A stretch of DNA of 64,000 bases, from contig NZ_JBHULT010000005.1 in NCBI RefSeq assembly GCF_042684505.1, positions 186,001 through 250,000 on the forward strand. The letters run 5' to 3'. Made by a program: the position numbers and the translations under genes. The notes below the pieces were generated by a model. The model searched no databases. It saw nothing but the letters and a program-made list of their open reading frames with translations, and was not told the DNA's origin. Shown piece by piece: positions 13,001 to 19,700 of this stretch; position 1 is the first letter of the stretch, and every line of letters begins with the position of its first letter. The DNA is from Salinimicrobium flavum (GTDB lineage: Bacteria > Bacteroidota > Bacteroidia > Flavobacteriales > Flavobacteriaceae).

Positions 13001-13950
13001 GAATAGGTCTCTGAAACTCCTGGACAGACAGATGTTGTTCCCGTAATATTGCCGGGAACTGCAGGAGTGCCATCCTTTAATGTTATAGAAATACTTTGTG
13101 CCTCGCTGGTGCCACAATCATTTACTGCTTTGACTGAAATTGAGCCGCTTGATGTACCGGCCGTTACATTTATTGAAGTAGATGTACTGCTTCCTGCCCA
13201 TCCGGAAGGAAGCGTCCACTGATATGAAGTGGCGCCTGTTACAGCATCAATTGAATAAGTCTGAGATGTTCCCGGACATATTGATTGTCCAACAGATGTT
13301 GCTATTGTTCCCGGTGTTGCAGGTGTTCCCGCTCTTACCTCTATGCTGTTGGAAAAAGCTTCAGCTGTATCGGAAGTAGTACAATCCAGGCTGCTGTTTA
13401 AAACCACCCGTATGCGATCTCCATTATTTAAGGATGTTGTAGTGAACTTGTTTGAAGAACCTGTTTGAAGAGCTGAAGTTCCGCTATTCAGAAAGAAGGA
13501 GTACTGCGGACTAGTACCTCCGTTAGTGTTGTTTGCAGTAAAAGTTACACTTTCTCCAGGACAAATTGAGGTAGTATTGGCCGATAAAGTTACTGTCGGA
13601 GTTTTGTTGGAATTCACCGTCATGGAGTAATTACTACTCGTCGTGCTACAGGTAGTGTCATCAGATGAGGTGACAGTAAGGGTCACATTGTCTCCATTTT
13701 CTAAACTTGAAGTGGAGAAGTTAGTGCTGTTTGGACCGACATCAGCTCCGTCAATTTTCCATTGATAAGAGAGGGTTCCAGTACCACCGTTAATGGTGGC
13801 TGTAAAAGTTACAGGTGTTCCATCACAAATAGTCTTACCTGTATCAGCAGAAATACTCACAGACGAAGGACATTCCTGCCCCCACCCCCAAGCAGAGGTC
13901 AGTATAAAAGCCCAGAAAATGAATACTTTTAAGAGTAATTTTTTAACCAT
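4075..13950 (-). CDS. Giant secreted Ig/PKD-repeat protein with LamG-like domain and T9SS sorting tail
   Basis: This is a 3291-aa protein. An ATG exists 57 bp further upstream (14007), but the start at 13950 puts the signal peptide (MVKKLLLKVFIFWAFILTSA) at the N-terminus and is preferred. In order it has two Ig-like domains; six PKD-like repeats of about 86 residues (GTPATPG starts, WTLPSGW core, NDCGT end; DNA about 13330-11750); five repeats of about 83 residues beginning ISYxGPFC (about 11170-9890); two Ig-like domains; CHU-type Ig repeats containing SYWVTQ; a LamG/concanavalin-like jellyroll starting ALDFDGFDDYVDLG (about 6680-6200); and a last 80 residues resembling a type A T9SS sorting domain (NMLGQQV, FSSGVYIVKV). 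By family it is exported and anchored or released at the cell surface. The role is probably adhesion or glycan binding (inference). Single-copy gene with its own terminator. Confidence 0.93.
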   Translation of the reverse strand: MVKKLLLKVFIFWAFILTSAWGWGQECPSSVSISADTGKTICDGTPVTFTATINGGTGTLSYQWKIDGADVGPNSTNFSTSSLENGDNVTLTVTSSDDTTCSTTSSNYSMTVNSNKTPTVTLSANTTSICPGESVTFTANNTNGGTSPQYSFFLNSGTSALQTGSSNKFTTTSLNNGDRIRVVLNSSLDCTTSDTAEAFSNSIEVRAGTPATPGTIATSVGQSICPGTSQTYSIDAVTGATSYQWTLPSGWAGSSTSTSINVTAGTSSGSISVKAVNDCGTSEAQSISITLKDGTPAVPGNITGTTSVCPGVSETYSVSPISGATEYIWTLPNGWTGTSTANSIDVTTGASGSGNISVQAKNDCGTSTAKTLAVSVKAGTPGQPGIISGTAAVCPGVQETYSITPVTGATSYEWTLPDNTWTGTSTATSITVSTGTTNGNITVKAINDCGTSEAQTFAVTVKPGTPATPASISGSDIVCPGTSETYSITPVDGATEYIWTLPSGWSGSSSTEEITVTTAQSGSGNITVKAKNDCGTGTAASFAVSVDKPAPVMTGNITGETVVCAGMTGLTYSIPEIPNADGYTWIIPADWSITSGSGTASVTVTAGTSNADIKVEATNTCGTSAQSQALNVQVTSGVPATPGAITTSLPSTAICPPVNNQTFSITPVDGATGYNWTLPTGWEITSGENTSTITVNITAAQSYVSPTTVKVKATNICGESGTSTSQDIYLDNYIIANIGSDLTVCKIVNSIPQLTLNGTMNFGNSNLSPTFSTSGSGTFQNIPSNKKGDFTLNYTPSQADYDLGEVTITMTIPQITSGNSTSCGTGKDEMTIFFKSLPTATVEASSPVCNGNSSTVTFTGTPNSRITYKKDNGANQTIDINDSGTATLNSGPLTANTTYTLVSSLNLDTPACTNTLSGSTIITVTPKPTASISYAGPFCSSATSAQEVTLTGTNAYTGGVFSSTEGLSIDAASGAIIPSGSTPGTYTVTYNTPEAGDCAEVTATTEVTITKEPTATISYSGTPFCTSDSDAKPVTLTGTDGFSGGTFTATPDGLTIDSSTGAIIASSSTAGTYTVTYETPEAGGCSPVSTTAEVTITNNPTATISYPEAPFCLSDNSEKAVTLDGTDGYTGGTYSAPEGLSINSSTGAINPGGSTAGTYTVTYTTPASPACGEVTATTEVAITQTPSVEISYAGPFCTSDATIQPVVFNNGIGDYEDGTFSSTPGGLNIDPDTGGITAQNSTPGTYTVSYTIPASLGCDVVVVDTQVTITKLPQVTISYNTLLCNSDDPAGVSYSSTFGDYSGGIFSATAGLIINAEGTIDPQASTPGIHTVTYTKDTEGDGCDVIEATTQVEIFEKVQITTQPVNFGTCSSNPASFEVVATGDNLQYQWYKKDAGGTFVQINGETNAILSYNNATSANAGEYHVVVSSSNAVCISETSDPVTLNIDEDIIITKPVEDQTICEDDYETLSFEYEAHANGAELSFQWIKDGSPINELADKYQMTRSGPDADGVYTGTLTILNIDLSDDGIYAVEIDGPEHFTCSEATSKSFTFRVNKRPEKPVTAAVEYCLNASPVALTATKTSENNELLWYSYDAATDIYTYLGTSITPSTSAVGTTSYWVTQKQPNTCESDPQELVVTVYDKPEPVATETIEFKFCFQETVSDPISITPDDGSTLNWYDAVDATTALGSAPIPKTGEVKLTSYWVSQTLTSTGCESDRTKVDIIINELPNINIGVVEGYSAEICLNTSTKLIATGATNYTWYSGENVIGETSEISILGENAGTFEYKVVGTDANGCVNENVISIKVEEPSEGGTVSGPSSVCETQNEGTLAVSDFKGEIQRWESSTDGTNWTAIAQTSDTLDFQNISGTTTFRAIVKNGVCAEVPSTEISVSVDPVPVGGELAFDGHGRTIETCSNPGPDYNIPLSLTGQAGDIVRWRYKEGSATEWSTVMEGGENFTGTTLSPALIRSLGINQSTIFEVEITSGACTPNAISQNATLGIVSSDIAPNPVTVTPGVVCLGEEVTLSGSTGYGTGPGMEAGAFDYSSITNKGWRIKDKNGVESNFDSSADNGVAAIWLRTNPLPLTTAHLTSPYSTYTYSNWDSSAGDEGNKGFAVVSGPNPSTLETSVFNLFAVDNPVLTFDQAYNLTPGSAIYVDISTDGGENYNPVPLFELIATDADDGTSGNYDSFGDDDANAENKISLDLTDYANLPNLRIRFRYEGTRPGDVWAVDAISLPVEPTNVDLTWRDYTDPANPVLIGTDNSEQWAPKLVGWNDFEIRTRLTFDSTGQQCPVVENWKTISVFVFDQYTSTATAVSGSCGSNNVQLNGEIVNSTSTLVTEFPTRDDYSARWEVVTGPTGYTFSEAHFTNGDSTTPAVNDPHAVFSPGMFGSYTLRWALNRSADDDLTNETCPPIYTDVTIDINDCTALDFDGFDDYVDLGSNYQGNTFFEAWIRPFNRPLPDGSANTDASTGTIISGPGFEISMGDLPATIIPGTRWYHIAVSNTGELWVDGIPSDAITVNGHGGNRTIIGARWNSSAKTTENHFSGWIEEVRIWNKSLTVEQIRFMMNQRLIANGAKMGEQIPMDVPDGLTYSDLAGYYRLISADPEPLDVSPVVYLAEDMPANGLTPDRATTKVPGRLMNMETNQENTAPLPYYSGNNGVWGTDATWLRPDVWDPPHTGPIEWNIARTSHDITSGSRDILLLGLISEVNTLDMEGQNPNSWTTGGTGNKLYLSHYLLLDGIIDLNGESQLVQPTGSIVDVNSSGHLDRDQQGTASSYNYNYWVSPVAPETSNAAYSVATVMMDGSDPIPQTLDFGAAYAHADGGYSTPRKISEYWLHKFHGTANDYFTWDHIGSTGTMNAGEGYSMKGTAGTAAIDDSQNYTFRGLPNNGDVSPGSTSTNENYLVGNPYPSAIDAEKFIADNLADGHENGANVFNGTLYFWSHFANQTHYLQEYIGGYAAFNLGGGVRAVAIDERINATDDEGGQVPQQFIPVGQAFFINTLLDETLEAAMQNAGLSGVNGGKVVFRNSQRVFEIEASGTSVFHSQERKDGKNSASNSGDGDERSKIWLKFKSPQGYHRQILVTADERASDNFDLGFDAPLIEDNVEDMYWYFNNYEFVIQGVSDFNLDRELNLGIKVKEPGTFTISIDDLMNIPDDMNIFLEDSLLQVTHDLREEDYVSKSEAGIFLDRFKLVFRDKTAIDDEDLVEDGEFEILYVNGSREVLVRNPQLLDISRIYLNNMLGQQVHTFYDIPTEKEIFLPVERFSSGVYIVKVHSEKGIRTKKVILE

Positions 13951-14223
13951 AGTCGCAACATTTAGGTAGGGGGAGGGAAAAGACTCCGGTTGGGAGCCAT
14001 TTAACAATCTAATTTACAGCTTATTAATGGTAATAAAAGAAGTATTCGGTGTAATTACTAAAAAATCGGTGAATTGTAAATAATTTCAGATAAATTGAAA
14101 TTTTGGGAAATTATGTGTAAGAAAAAGATGAATAAAATGTAGAGGTAACTGTTAAAAAATTAGGAAAACTTTAAAGTTTGTTTAGTGTAAAGCGTTACTT
14201 GTTTTAGAACTTTTCAGAAAAGT
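13951..14223. other. AT-rich spacer upstream of the giant gene
   Basis: No gene is visible. The stretch holds the leader and presumably the promoter of the 3291-aa protein. I found only weak matches to the Bacteroidota -7 element on the minus strand, for example TAGATTG ending near 14005, so no promoter is called. Confidence 0.5.
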
Positions 14224-14256
14224 AAAAACCGCCAAAATTTCTTTTGACGGTTTTTT
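14224..14256 (-). terminator. Terminator hairpin after pruA
   Basis: The arms AAAAACCGCCAAAA and TTTTGACGGTTTTT form a long stem with one mismatch and T-runs on both sides. It lies 22 bp beyond the stop of pruA (14279) on the minus strand. Because both strands end in a T-run it could act in both directions. Confidence 0.75.
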
Positions 14257-14278
14257 TTAATTTGATCGTAGCATTCTG

Positions 14279-15904
14279 CTACTCACCCAGGAACGGATAT
14301 CTGTAATCTGTCGGGGTAACAAATGTTTCCTTGATAGTCCTTGGGGAGATCCATCGGTAAAGGTTCAGGATAGAACCTGCCTTATCATTGGTTCCACTAC
14401 CCCTTGCACCTCCAAAAGGCTGTTGCCCAACAACCGCCCCGGTAGGCTTATCGTTGATATAGAAGTTCCCGGCTGCATTCTGTAAAGCTTTGGTCGCTTC
14501 GGCTGCCGCATAACGGTCCTGTGACAGAATAGCCCCGGTTAGTGCATACTCAGAATCATCTACTAATTTCAGGGTTTCTTCCCATTGATCCTCTTCATAA
14601 AGATAAACGGTCATGACCGGTCCAAACAATTCAGTACACATGGTGCTGTATTTTGGATTGGAAGTAAGTATAACGGTAGGTTCAATAAAATAACCTTTGG
14701 ACTTATCGTAATTTCCACCAGCCACGATCTCTGCATCGTCATCGTTCTTCGCGGCATCAATGAATTTTGCCAACTTGTCAAACGAACCTTCATGGATCAC
14801 TGCGGTAATGAAATTGCCCATATCTTCCGGCGAACCCATTTTAAAAGATTTTAGATCCTCTACCACATATCCCTTAACTTCTTCCCACATACTTTTAGGA
14901 ATATAGGCTCTGGAGGCGGCGCTACATTTCTGGCCCTGGAACTCAAAGGCTCCCCTGGAAATTGCCGTAGCTACTTGTTTAGGTCTCGCACTCTTGTGAG
15001 CAAGGATGAAATCTTTTCCTCCTGTCTCCCCAACGATCCTTGGGTATGACCTGTAGTTGTGAATGTTCTCTCCAATTTGTTTCCAAAGGTTCTTGAAAAC
15101 GGTTGTACTTCCGGTAAAGTGAAGGCCAGAGAATTCACGGTGGGCAAGTATAGTATCAGTAATCATTACCGGATCACCCATAACCATATTGATCACCCCA
15201 TCTGGCATCCCTGCTTCTTTAAAAACTTCCATGATCACCTGTGCAGAATATACCTGCGAATCACTCGGTTTCCATATAGCCACATTTCCCATTAATGCAG
15301 GGGCAGAAGGTAAGTTTCCGGCGATGGCGGTAAAATTAAAGGGGGTTATTGCGTATACGAAGCCTTCCAGCGGACGATACTCCAACCTATTCCATGCTTC
15401 TGAAGTAGATTCAGGTTGTTCTTCATAGATCCTGGTCATGTATTCCACATTGAACCTAAGGAAATCTATTAATTCACAGGCTGAATCGATCTCTGCCTGG
15501 AAAATATTTTTGGATTGACCTATCATGGTTGCAGCATTGATCTTGTAACGGTAAGGACCGGCGATCAACTCAGCAGCTTTTAAAAAGACAGCCGCTCTTT
15601 GTTCCCATTCAAGGTTTGCCCATTTCTCACGCGCATTTAATGCCGCATCAATGGCTTTTTCAACATGTTCTTTAGAAGCTTTGTGATAATCCCCCAGATG
15701 ATGCTTGTGGTCATGAGGAGGGTTCATGGGAGCAGTGTTTCCCGTTTTGATCTCTTCACCTCCAATATATAAAGGAACTTCAACTTTTGAATTCCATAAC
15801 TCTTTGTAGACTTTGAGGACTGCCTCTCTTTCCGGAGTACCCGGAGCATATGATTTTACAGGCTCATTTACAGCTTGTGGAACCTGGAATACACCTTTTC
15901 CCAT
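14279..15904 (-). CDS. pruA: L-glutamate gamma-semialdehyde dehydrogenase (1-pyrroline-5-carboxylate dehydrogenase)
   Basis: This cytosolic NAD-dependent enzyme oxidises glutamate semialdehyde to glutamate, the second step of proline breakdown. At 541 residues it has the length of the stand-alone bacterial and mitochondrial P5CDH form, with no proline dehydrogenase domain attached. Aldehyde dehydrogenase signatures are visible: the cofactor region TPFNFTAIAGNLPSAP, the GETGGKDF motif with the general-base Glu, the catalytic Cys in FQGQKCSAASRAY, and the C-terminal QQPFGGARGSGTNDKAG. The start MGKGVFQVPQ is the usual one in Bacteroidota orthologues. No putA or proline dehydrogenase gene lies next to it here. 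It is monocistronic with a terminator. Confidence 0.95.
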   Translation of the reverse strand: MGKGVFQVPQAVNEPVKSYAPGTPEREAVLKVYKELWNSKVEVPLYIGGEEIKTGNTAPMNPPHDHKHHLGDYHKASKEHVEKAIDAALNAREKWANLEWEQRAAVFLKAAELIAGPYRYKINAATMIGQSKNIFQAEIDSACELIDFLRFNVEYMTRIYEEQPESTSEAWNRLEYRPLEGFVYAITPFNFTAIAGNLPSAPALMGNVAIWKPSDSQVYSAQVIMEVFKEAGMPDGVINMVMGDPVMITDTILAHREFSGLHFTGSTTVFKNLWKQIGENIHNYRSYPRIVGETGGKDFILAHKSARPKQVATAISRGAFEFQGQKCSAASRAYIPKSMWEEVKGYVVEDLKSFKMGSPEDMGNFITAVIHEGSFDKLAKFIDAAKNDDDAEIVAGGNYDKSKGYFIEPTVILTSNPKYSTMCTELFGPVMTVYLYEEDQWEETLKLVDDSEYALTGAILSQDRYAAAEATKALQNAAGNFYINDKPTGAVVGQQPFGGARGSGTNDKAGSILNLYRWISPRTIKETFVTPTDYRYPFLGE

Positions 15905-16043
15905 AGTATTTTAAAGTTTTTGTGATTTGAAATTTAATGGTGCGTAAAGGTAATTAAATTAAAAGAATTTTATATCCTCTCAAAAATGCTGAACTTTAGG
16001 TAAAATCAGGCATATGAAGCCTTTTTCTTAAAATATCCATAAA

Positions 16044-16781
16044 ATGTGTACAGTGACCTTGGCGCCTTTAAGGGGTCGTTCCAAAAGTTTTGTCCTTACT
16101 TCCAATCGGGATGAAGCACCGGGGCGTGAAACCCTGCCCCCGCAAATTTATACTGAAGCCGGGGTGAAAATGTTGTTCCCGAAAGATGTGGAGGCGGGCG
16201 GCACCTGGCTGGGGGTAAGTGAACGCCAAAGACTGATTTGCCTGCTGAACGGGGAGTTTGAAAGCCATCTTAGGAAGCCTCCTTACCGGCTTAGCAGGGG
16301 AGTGGTGGTAAAAGATCTTTTGGCTGCGGAAGGGGAAGATCTTGCCACTGTGGCTGAAGATTACGACCTAACAGATATAGAACCTTTCACGATAATTGCT
16401 GCGGAATGGGCTTCGAAAATGACATTTTCTGAACTGGTATGGGACGGGCGCCGGAAGCACTTCAGAAACCTGGAACCACGACCCCTTATCTGGTCTTCTT
16501 CACCCCTTTACAATGCCGAAATGAAGCAGCAACGGGAAAACTGGTTCAGCAAACTTCAGACACAGGAGGAATTGGAAGCAAACAGCCTTCTCAATTTCCA
16601 TTCTTCCGCAGGAAGCGGGGACAATAATACAGATGTGGTGATGGATCGCGGCTTCGTGAAAACCCGAAGCATTTCGCAGGTGATCCTTTCCGAAGAAGAA
16701 CTCAGATTTTTTTACAGGGACCTGGCAACAGATGAGGTAACAAAAATGGCATTTTCGAAGGATCTTTCCCGATCAATTTAA
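16044..16781 (+). CDS. NRDE/TANGO2 family protein
   Basis: The 245-aa protein starts MCTVTLAPL and carries the defining SNRDEAPGRET motif at about residues 25-35. NRDE proteins (the family of human TANGO2) have an Ntn-hydrolase-like fold in which Cys2 after the initiator Met is the candidate nucleophile, and that Cys is present. The biochemical function of bacterial members is unsettled. The last 9 bp (16773-16781) overlap the end of the convergent apaG gene, so the two genes share their 3' ends and no terminator lies between them. Confidence 0.85.
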   Translation: MCTVTLAPLRGRSKSFVLTSNRDEAPGRETLPPQIYTEAGVKMLFPKDVEAGGTWLGVSERQRLICLLNGEFESHLRKPPYRLSRGVVVKDLLAAEGEDLATVAEDYDLTDIEPFTIIAAEWASKMTFSELVWDGRRKHFRNLEPRPLIWSSSPLYNAEMKQQRENWFSKLQTQEELEANSLLNFHSSAGSGDNNTDVVMDRGFVKTRSISQVILSEEELRFFYRDLATDEVTKMAFSKDLSRSI

Positions 16782-17159
16782 AGCAAAAGGTGCGCTTAGC
16801 TTAAAAGAGGGAATGGCCACCCTGAACTTTCGGGTAGAGGTGAAATTGATCATATTGTAGAATCCGCTCATGGATCCAAAAGGGGAGGTGAGAAGGCAAC
16901 CGCTCCTGTAGGTATGTGATTCCCCGGGTTTGATAACCGGTTTTTTACCTATTACTCCTTCGCCTTCAACGATCTCTGTACGGTTCAAAGCATCTTTTAT
17001 CCTCCAGAACCGGGACGTCAACTGCACAGAATCCTTGCTTTGATTCTCTATGGTAACCTGGTACCCAAAAGCGAAATGTACCCTGTAGTTCTTGTAGAAG
17101 GTACCTTCAAAATTGGTCTCTATGGAAATTTTAATTCCCCTGGTTACTTGTTGTATCAT
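16773..17159 (-). CDS. apaG: ApaG family protein (Co2+/Mg2+ efflux-associated)
   Basis: The protein has 128 residues, the usual ApaG length, and forms one immunoglobulin-like beta-sandwich. Family motifs are YQVTIENQSKDSVQLTSRFW, VIKPGESHTYRSGC, and the GSMSGFYNM segment. ApaG affects Co2+ resistance and Mg2+ efflux in enterobacteria; its molecular action is not well defined. It lies 3 bp downstream of the DUF3667 gene, and that gene follows the T9SS plug gene by 23 bp, so all three are probably co-transcribed. The 3' end overlaps the convergent NRDE gene by 9 bp. Confidence 0.93.
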   Translation of the reverse strand: MIQQVTRGIKISIETNFEGTFYKNYRVHFAFGYQVTIENQSKDSVQLTSRFWRIKDALNRTEIVEGEGVIGKKPVIKPGESHTYRSGCLLTSPFGSMSGFYNMINFTSTRKFRVAIPSFKLSAPFALN

Positions 17160-17162
17160 GAC

Positions 17163-18263
17163 TTAATAAATAGCGAAAGATGCGAGTACTGAGAAGACGG
17201 CCGCAACTATGGCTAAAATAAAGAATATAATATTGATTATTATAAATTTTAAAACGGTTTTAACTCTCCCCTGGCCGTAAAATCTTCGGAAGGCTTTATA
17301 GAGGTAAAACAAAAAGAGGAACATGGCAATGCCGGCGAACCAGTTGGTAGCCAAAAAGAAGTCCAGTATCAAAGCGATCCCAAATAATACAAACCAGGTG
17401 GTTTGATTATGAAAAGTGAAAATAAGATGCTCCATGTACGTAAAAGGCCTTCTCAGGTAGAGAAGCCAGATGAACATCGCAAATACCGGAAGGTAAAAGA
17501 AGATGATAAAAGGCACCTTGCCGTAAAAATAGTTCCAGAAGAGATCTGAATCTGAACTGAAGCGTTTTATGTCTACTGTTTTTTTGTAAAACCATTCATT
17601 ATAGTTGGTGTGCCTGTAATTCAAACTGTCCAGTGCAACATTGATATTCCTAATTTCGGTTCGCTCATAGAAATCTGAAAACACTTCCCATTTTTTCTGG
17701 GTGGCATTGAGAAAACTCATGGTATCTACATATTTTTCAGCAATGTAGCGGTCAGTTTTTGGGGTCGTGTCTATCTGGGGGATGATAAGATCAAGTCCGG
17801 GCCTTAATTCACGCTGTTCGGTAAGCACCGAATCGATCACAGCCTGTTCTTCCGGGGTGGGGGTGTCAACGTTTACAGGTGCTTCAGTATTGTGGGTAAG
17901 GCTCCAAACCAGGAAAAAGATGATAGAAGCACTCAGGTAAAACCGGTACGGGTTGGCATAGCGTACTCTCTTTCCTTCTATGTAATCTTTGGAGATCTTT
18001 CCCGGTTTTAAAAGGAGTACTCCAAGGGTCCTGTAAAACCTCGAATCATAAGCGAAAATTCCCGCAAAGAATTCATTGAAAAAGTCATCAAAGGCGAGTT
18101 TCTTTGTGCTGTTGAGCTGTCCGCAATTGGGGCAAAACTGGTCACTTTTATCCAGCGGGTGATAGCAGTTAAGGCATTCGGTGCTCCTGTACTTGAACTT
18201 ATGCCTTTCTTTTTCGATCCCGGAGGTATAAACTTGCGGAATTGTCTTTTTATCGGTATTCAT
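17163..18263 (-). CDS. DUF3667 zinc-ribbon membrane protein
   Basis: This 366-aa protein has an N-terminal zinc ribbon (CLNCYHPL ... FCPNCGQ, about residues 34-52) and then a conserved FFNEFFAGIFAYDSRFYRTL segment that marks the DUF3667 family. A membrane segment (YLSASIIFFLVWSL) lies near residue 115. After a soluble, probably extracytoplasmic stretch of about 120 residues there are about three more hydrophobic helices at the C-terminus. The family is common in Bacteroidota and its function is not known. Position between the T9SS plug gene and apaG, with very short gaps, implies co-expression but gives no clear functional link. Confidence 0.85.
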   Translation of the reverse strand: MNTDKKTIPQVYTSGIEKERHKFKYRSTECLNCYHPLDKSDQFCPNCGQLNSTKKLAFDDFFNEFFAGIFAYDSRFYRTLGVLLLKPGKISKDYIEGKRVRYANPYRFYLSASIIFFLVWSLTHNTEAPVNVDTPTPEEQAVIDSVLTEQRELRPGLDLIIPQIDTTPKTDRYIAEKYVDTMSFLNATQKKWEVFSDFYERTEIRNINVALDSLNYRHTNYNEWFYKKTVDIKRFSSDSDLFWNYFYGKVPFIIFFYLPVFAMFIWLLYLRRPFTYMEHLIFTFHNQTTWFVLFGIALILDFFLATNWFAGIAMFLFLFYLYKAFRRFYGQGRVKTVLKFIIINIIFFILAIVAAVFSVLASFAIY

Positions 18264-18286
18264 TGTGGTAAAGATTCCCGGATGTA

Positions 18287-19540
18287 TTAATTCGAAATAT
18301 TGACAGAACTTGCATTTCCCATACCAATGATCCTGGAGTATCTGGCTCCGGGAGGATGGTAATAAATCAATACACTGTAGTCATTCTCAGTCTCTTCAAA
18401 ATTTCCACTGATGAAGCCCTCATCCAACACCCCGTCATCTCTCAGGAATACATATTTGTAATCATAATATCCCTGTTTGAACAGCCTTGCGGTCTCATAA
18501 GCCCCGGTTTCCATGTTATAGATGAGGCGGGTGCTGTCATCGAGAATAAAATTATTGAATTCTCCATATAAATGCACTTCCCCGCCTTCGAAAATATCGA
18601 AAGTCTGAAGGGAAAAATGTGTCCATACATAACCTGCTTCAATAGCGGGATCACGGCCCTGCATGGTCCTTATCACGAATTTTCCATTAATGTCAGGGTT
18701 ATAGGTGTAGGGTTCAAAAGCCCTTATCCGGTCACTGAACAAAAAGTGGTGATAAAGGTCACGAGCTTCGATAAATTTGATCTTTACCGTCGCTGCCCTC
18801 AGGTCTTTACTGTCAAAATTAAGATACTCATTGCCACCCCAAAAAGAGGTAAGTTGATCATATTTATAGATGAGCTCACTTCCAATATGATATTGTGGTT
18901 TGACATTGAAGATCCCGGTTTTTAAATTGTTATTCTGAAGGATCACAGCGTAGATGGATTCCTCGGGATTCCTAATGATAAAGTCGGGAGAGTTCACTGC
19001 GAAATTCACCACCTGTCGGGTGTGGATGAATTTTACATCTCTTGATCTTTTTACTTGTACACCTACCTGGGTAAGGGGTTCGTAAATCATGAACTTTCGC
19101 GAGAATACTATTTCTCTTGCTTGATTGAAGATGTTAAGCATGTAATTGCCAGTTACCTTAAGGGCGTGGGTATCCTCGTTAGGAATTGTCAGTTTGTAAT
19201 GGGAATACAACTGCAGAGTGTTGAAGGAGTTGGTGTAGTTGGTTATGCGAACATTGTCGAACCCTTCCATGTATTCAGATTTGACTAGTTGCGATGGGGT
19301 CCAGTCATAATCGTAATGTTCGATCGTATAATAGTAATTAGCTTCATCACCAATAATATCATCAAATTCAAGATTGAACATTTCCCCGATCCTCAGGACA
19401 GGTGTGCCGCTATACCCAGAGCCGTCATTAAAAATTACGGTTCGTATGTAATTTGGGGGAGGCACCTCCTGCACCCCTTGTGCAGTAAGAAGAAGTGGAA
19501 AAAAGACCAGTAAAAACAGAAGAGTAATTTTTGTTTTCAT
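18287..19540 (-). CDS. Type IX secretion system plug protein (DUF5103 family)
   Basis: The 417-aa protein has a signal peptide (MKTKITLLFLLVFFPLLLTA-Q). The rest matches the DUF5103 family: an N-terminal beta-domain with VPPPNYIRTVIFND and YYYTIEHYDYDWTPSQL, and a C-terminal domain with YDYKYVFLRDDG. In Flavobacterium johnsoniae a protein of this family was seen closing the periplasmic side of the T9SS translocon SprA (the Plug protein). It would therefore act in the periplasm at the outer membrane, in the same export route needed by the giant surface protein at 4075-13950. It is the first gene of a three-gene minus-strand operon. The family assignment is strong; the exact role is taken from the Flavobacterium work. 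Confidence 0.82.
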   Translation of the reverse strand: MKTKITLLFLLVFFPLLLTAQGVQEVPPPNYIRTVIFNDGSGYSGTPVLRIGEMFNLEFDDIIGDEANYYYTIEHYDYDWTPSQLVKSEYMEGFDNVRITNYTNSFNTLQLYSHYKLTIPNEDTHALKVTGNYMLNIFNQAREIVFSRKFMIYEPLTQVGVQVKRSRDVKFIHTRQVVNFAVNSPDFIIRNPEESIYAVILQNNNLKTGIFNVKPQYHIGSELIYKYDQLTSFWGGNEYLNFDSKDLRAATVKIKFIEARDLYHHFLFSDRIRAFEPYTYNPDINGKFVIRTMQGRDPAIEAGYVWTHFSLQTFDIFEGGEVHLYGEFNNFILDDSTRLIYNMETGAYETARLFKQGYYDYKYVFLRDDGVLDEGFISGNFEETENDYSVLIYYHPPGARYSRIIGMGNASSVNISN

Positions 19541-19634
19541 GCTGCCAAATAAATTTTAAATATACTGAAAAACTGATTACCATCAGGATTTGGATGATTT
19601 AACAGAAATGCGAGGGAAATTAATTGATTTTTAA

Positions 19635-19667
19635 TTGGGAAGTGTGGGTCGAAAATGCATAAATTTG
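19635..19667 (+). promoter_or_regulatory. Candidate Bacteroidota-type promoter of the nqr operon
   Basis: TTG at 19635-19637 and TAAATTTG at 19660-19667 match the -33 TTG / -7 TAnnTTTG pattern of Bacteroidota sigma-A promoters with a 22-bp spacer. The nqrA ATG follows 33 bp after the -7 box. Confidence 0.55.
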
Positions 19668-19700
19668 CACGATTTTAAATGAATTTTAACACTCCATCCT

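Noticed and set aside
4201..13379. Several plus-strand frames inside the giant gene
   Set aside because: Antisense to a continuous 3291-codon frame with clear domain structure; no family features or start context.
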